Shown in pieces: positions 12,734 through 13,552 of a DNA stretch of 13,552 nucleotides; the stretch's first letter is position 1, and every line of letters begins with the position of its first letter. The DNA comes from an uncultured Collinsella sp. GTDB taxonomy: Bacteria; Actinomycetota; Coriobacteriia; Coriobacteriales; Coriobacteriaceae. Where the stretch lies: NCBI GenBank assembly GCA_937934355.1, contig CALGZY010000284.1, forward strand, positions 1-13,552. The letters are read 5' to 3'. The notes under the pieces were generated by a model, which was given only the letters and a program-made list of their open reading frames with translations, made no database searches and was not told the DNA's origin. Both the position numbers and the translations under genes were made by a program.

Positions 12734-13552
12734 TTATAGAAAAAGTTTGCAGGCATTTTCCCAAGCGGCTCGCGCGATTGCTTCGGCATTATCGCCGGTG
12801 CGGTCGACACGGTCGTTGACCAGCGCGTTTGCCGTAATGGAAATCATCGCGGGCTCGCACTCGAGACCGCGAATAGGCTCTGGGGCCATGTACGGGCAAT
12901 CCGTCTCGAACAAAATACGGTCGAGCGGTGTTGCCGCGAATGCCTCGCGCACCTCGTCGTTGCGTTTAAAGGTAGCCGCGCCGCCATAGGCGATGTAACA
13001 ACCCAAATCCACAAAGCGCTCCATTGTGGCTCGGTCCTCGCCAAAGCAGTGCAGTACGCAACCGGCCTGGGGCACACCAACCTCGCGCAGCACGTTGTAC
13101 GCATCCACATGCGAGGTGCGCTCCTCGTCCGCGTCCTCATGACGCAGATGCAACTCCACCGGAACATTGCGGCGTACGGCAAGCTCAAGCTGGCGCGCCA
13201 TACAGTCGATCTGCACGTCGTGGGGCGCCGGCGCGATATCGTCGTCGTAATCCATGTGGTAGTCCAGACCGATCTCGCCAATGCCAACGCATAGGGGATC
13301 ATCGAGCGCAGTCACAATCTGGGCATGGATGTTATCGGTGTAGTCGGGCGCGCCATAGGGGTGAACGCCAGCGAGATACTTGACCTGCGGAATATCCCGC
13401 ATCGGCAGAATCTCGCGAACCAGCCAGTCGCTATAGTCCGCCACGCTGCGTTTGTCAGCGATGGGGTCGAACATCGTCACCAACAGGTCGACGCCCGCAG
13501 CTTTGGCGCGCACGAGCGTCTCGGGCACTTCTTTGCCCCAAAACGAAAGCAG
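12734..13552 (-). CDS. TatD-family metal-dependent hydrolase, 5'-truncated
   Basis: The frame is open to the right edge, giving 272 residues plus stop. The apparent internal GTG start at 13528 is not needed, because the upstream codons read LLSFWGKE without a stop and the N-terminal metal-binding HxH of the family must lie just outside the window. Visible family motifs are IGEIGLDYHMDYD (the metal-binding glutamate), VPVELHLRHEDA, GCVLHCFGED, and ILFETDCPYMAPEP. TatD enzymes are TIM-barrel metallohydrolases, several with 3'-5' exonuclease or DNase activity; the substrate here is unknown. The insert with paired HEDADEERTSH acidic residues is unusual but may be lineage-typical. It points the same way as the phn operon, about 260 nt upstream of phnD, and I see no strong terminator after it. 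Confidence 0.9.
   Translation of the reverse strand: MLSFWGKEVPETLVRAKAAGVDLLVTMFDPIADKRSVADYSDWLVREILPMRDIPQVKYLAGVHPYGAPDYTDNIHAQIVTALDDPLCVGIGEIGLDYHMDYDDDIAPAPHDVQIDCMARQLELAVRRNVPVELHLRHEDADEERTSHVDAYNVLREVGVPQAGCVLHCFGEDRATMERFVDLGCYIAYGGAATFKRNDEVREAFAATPLDRILFETDCPYMAPEPIRGLECEPAMISITANALVNDRVDRTGDNAEAIARAAWENACKLFL

Noticed and set aside
12522..12764. 80-codon minus-strand ORF in the phnD leader, overlapping the TatD end
   Set aside because: Its N-terminal half reads like non-coding sequence, it has no ribosome site, its frame runs through the proposed promoter, and its end coincides with the leader hairpin.

Overview
The window carries an almost complete carbon-phosphorus (C-P) lyase locus on the minus strand, flanked by two unrelated housekeeping-type genes that are each cut by a window edge. 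Moderately high G+C, strong AGGAGG-type ribosome binding sites, GTG starts, a CCA-encoded tRNA-Leu and the gene content suggest an actinobacterium of the class Coriobacteriia (Collinsella-like). The taxon is my inference from sequence style and from the PHP-type phosphodiesterase, which is known from Eggerthella lenta; no database was searched.

Layout in transcription order (high to low coordinates). A 5'-truncated TatD-family metal-dependent hydrolase lies at 12734-13552. Next come a probable promoter (12652-12680) and a leader of roughly 170 nt holding a strong hairpin, then the phn genes: phnD (GTG start, Tat lipoprotein), phnC, a candidate 42-codon ORF, two phnE permeases, phnG, phnH, phnI, phnJ, phnK, phnM, phnL, a PHP-domain phosphodiesterase (phnPP-like) and phnO. 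Most junctions overlap (ATGA, TAATG, or 8-17 nt) or are separated by 9-12 nt, so this reads as one polycistronic unit of about 11 kb. The main non-coding gaps inside it are the phnD-phnC spacer, which holds a GC-rich hairpin, and the phnC-phnE spacer, which the small ORF fills exactly. After phnO come a tRNA-Leu(CAG) with its own promoter and terminator, a 149-bp duplicated segment containing the tRNA 3' end and terminator, a 225-bp MITE-like element with 37-bp inverted repeats, and a 3'-truncated SPFH/band-7 gene running off the left edge.

How the genes work together. PhnD-C-E-E imports phosphonate. PhnG-H-I (with PhnL) couple it to the C-1 position of ribose from ATP. PhnM removes pyrophosphate. 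PhnJ, with PhnK docked on the core, cleaves the C-P bond by radical SAM chemistry, giving an alkane (methane from methylphosphonate) and 5-phosphoribosyl-1,2-cyclic phosphate. The PHP protein probably hydrolyses that product to ribose-5-phosphate and phosphate, which would explain why no phnP or phnN is seen. PhnO acetylates aminoalkylphosphonates. The pathway itself is known. The less expected points are the small coupled ORF, a four-cysteine insert in PhnK, the structured phnD leader with 11-nt direct repeats, and the repeats beside the tRNA.
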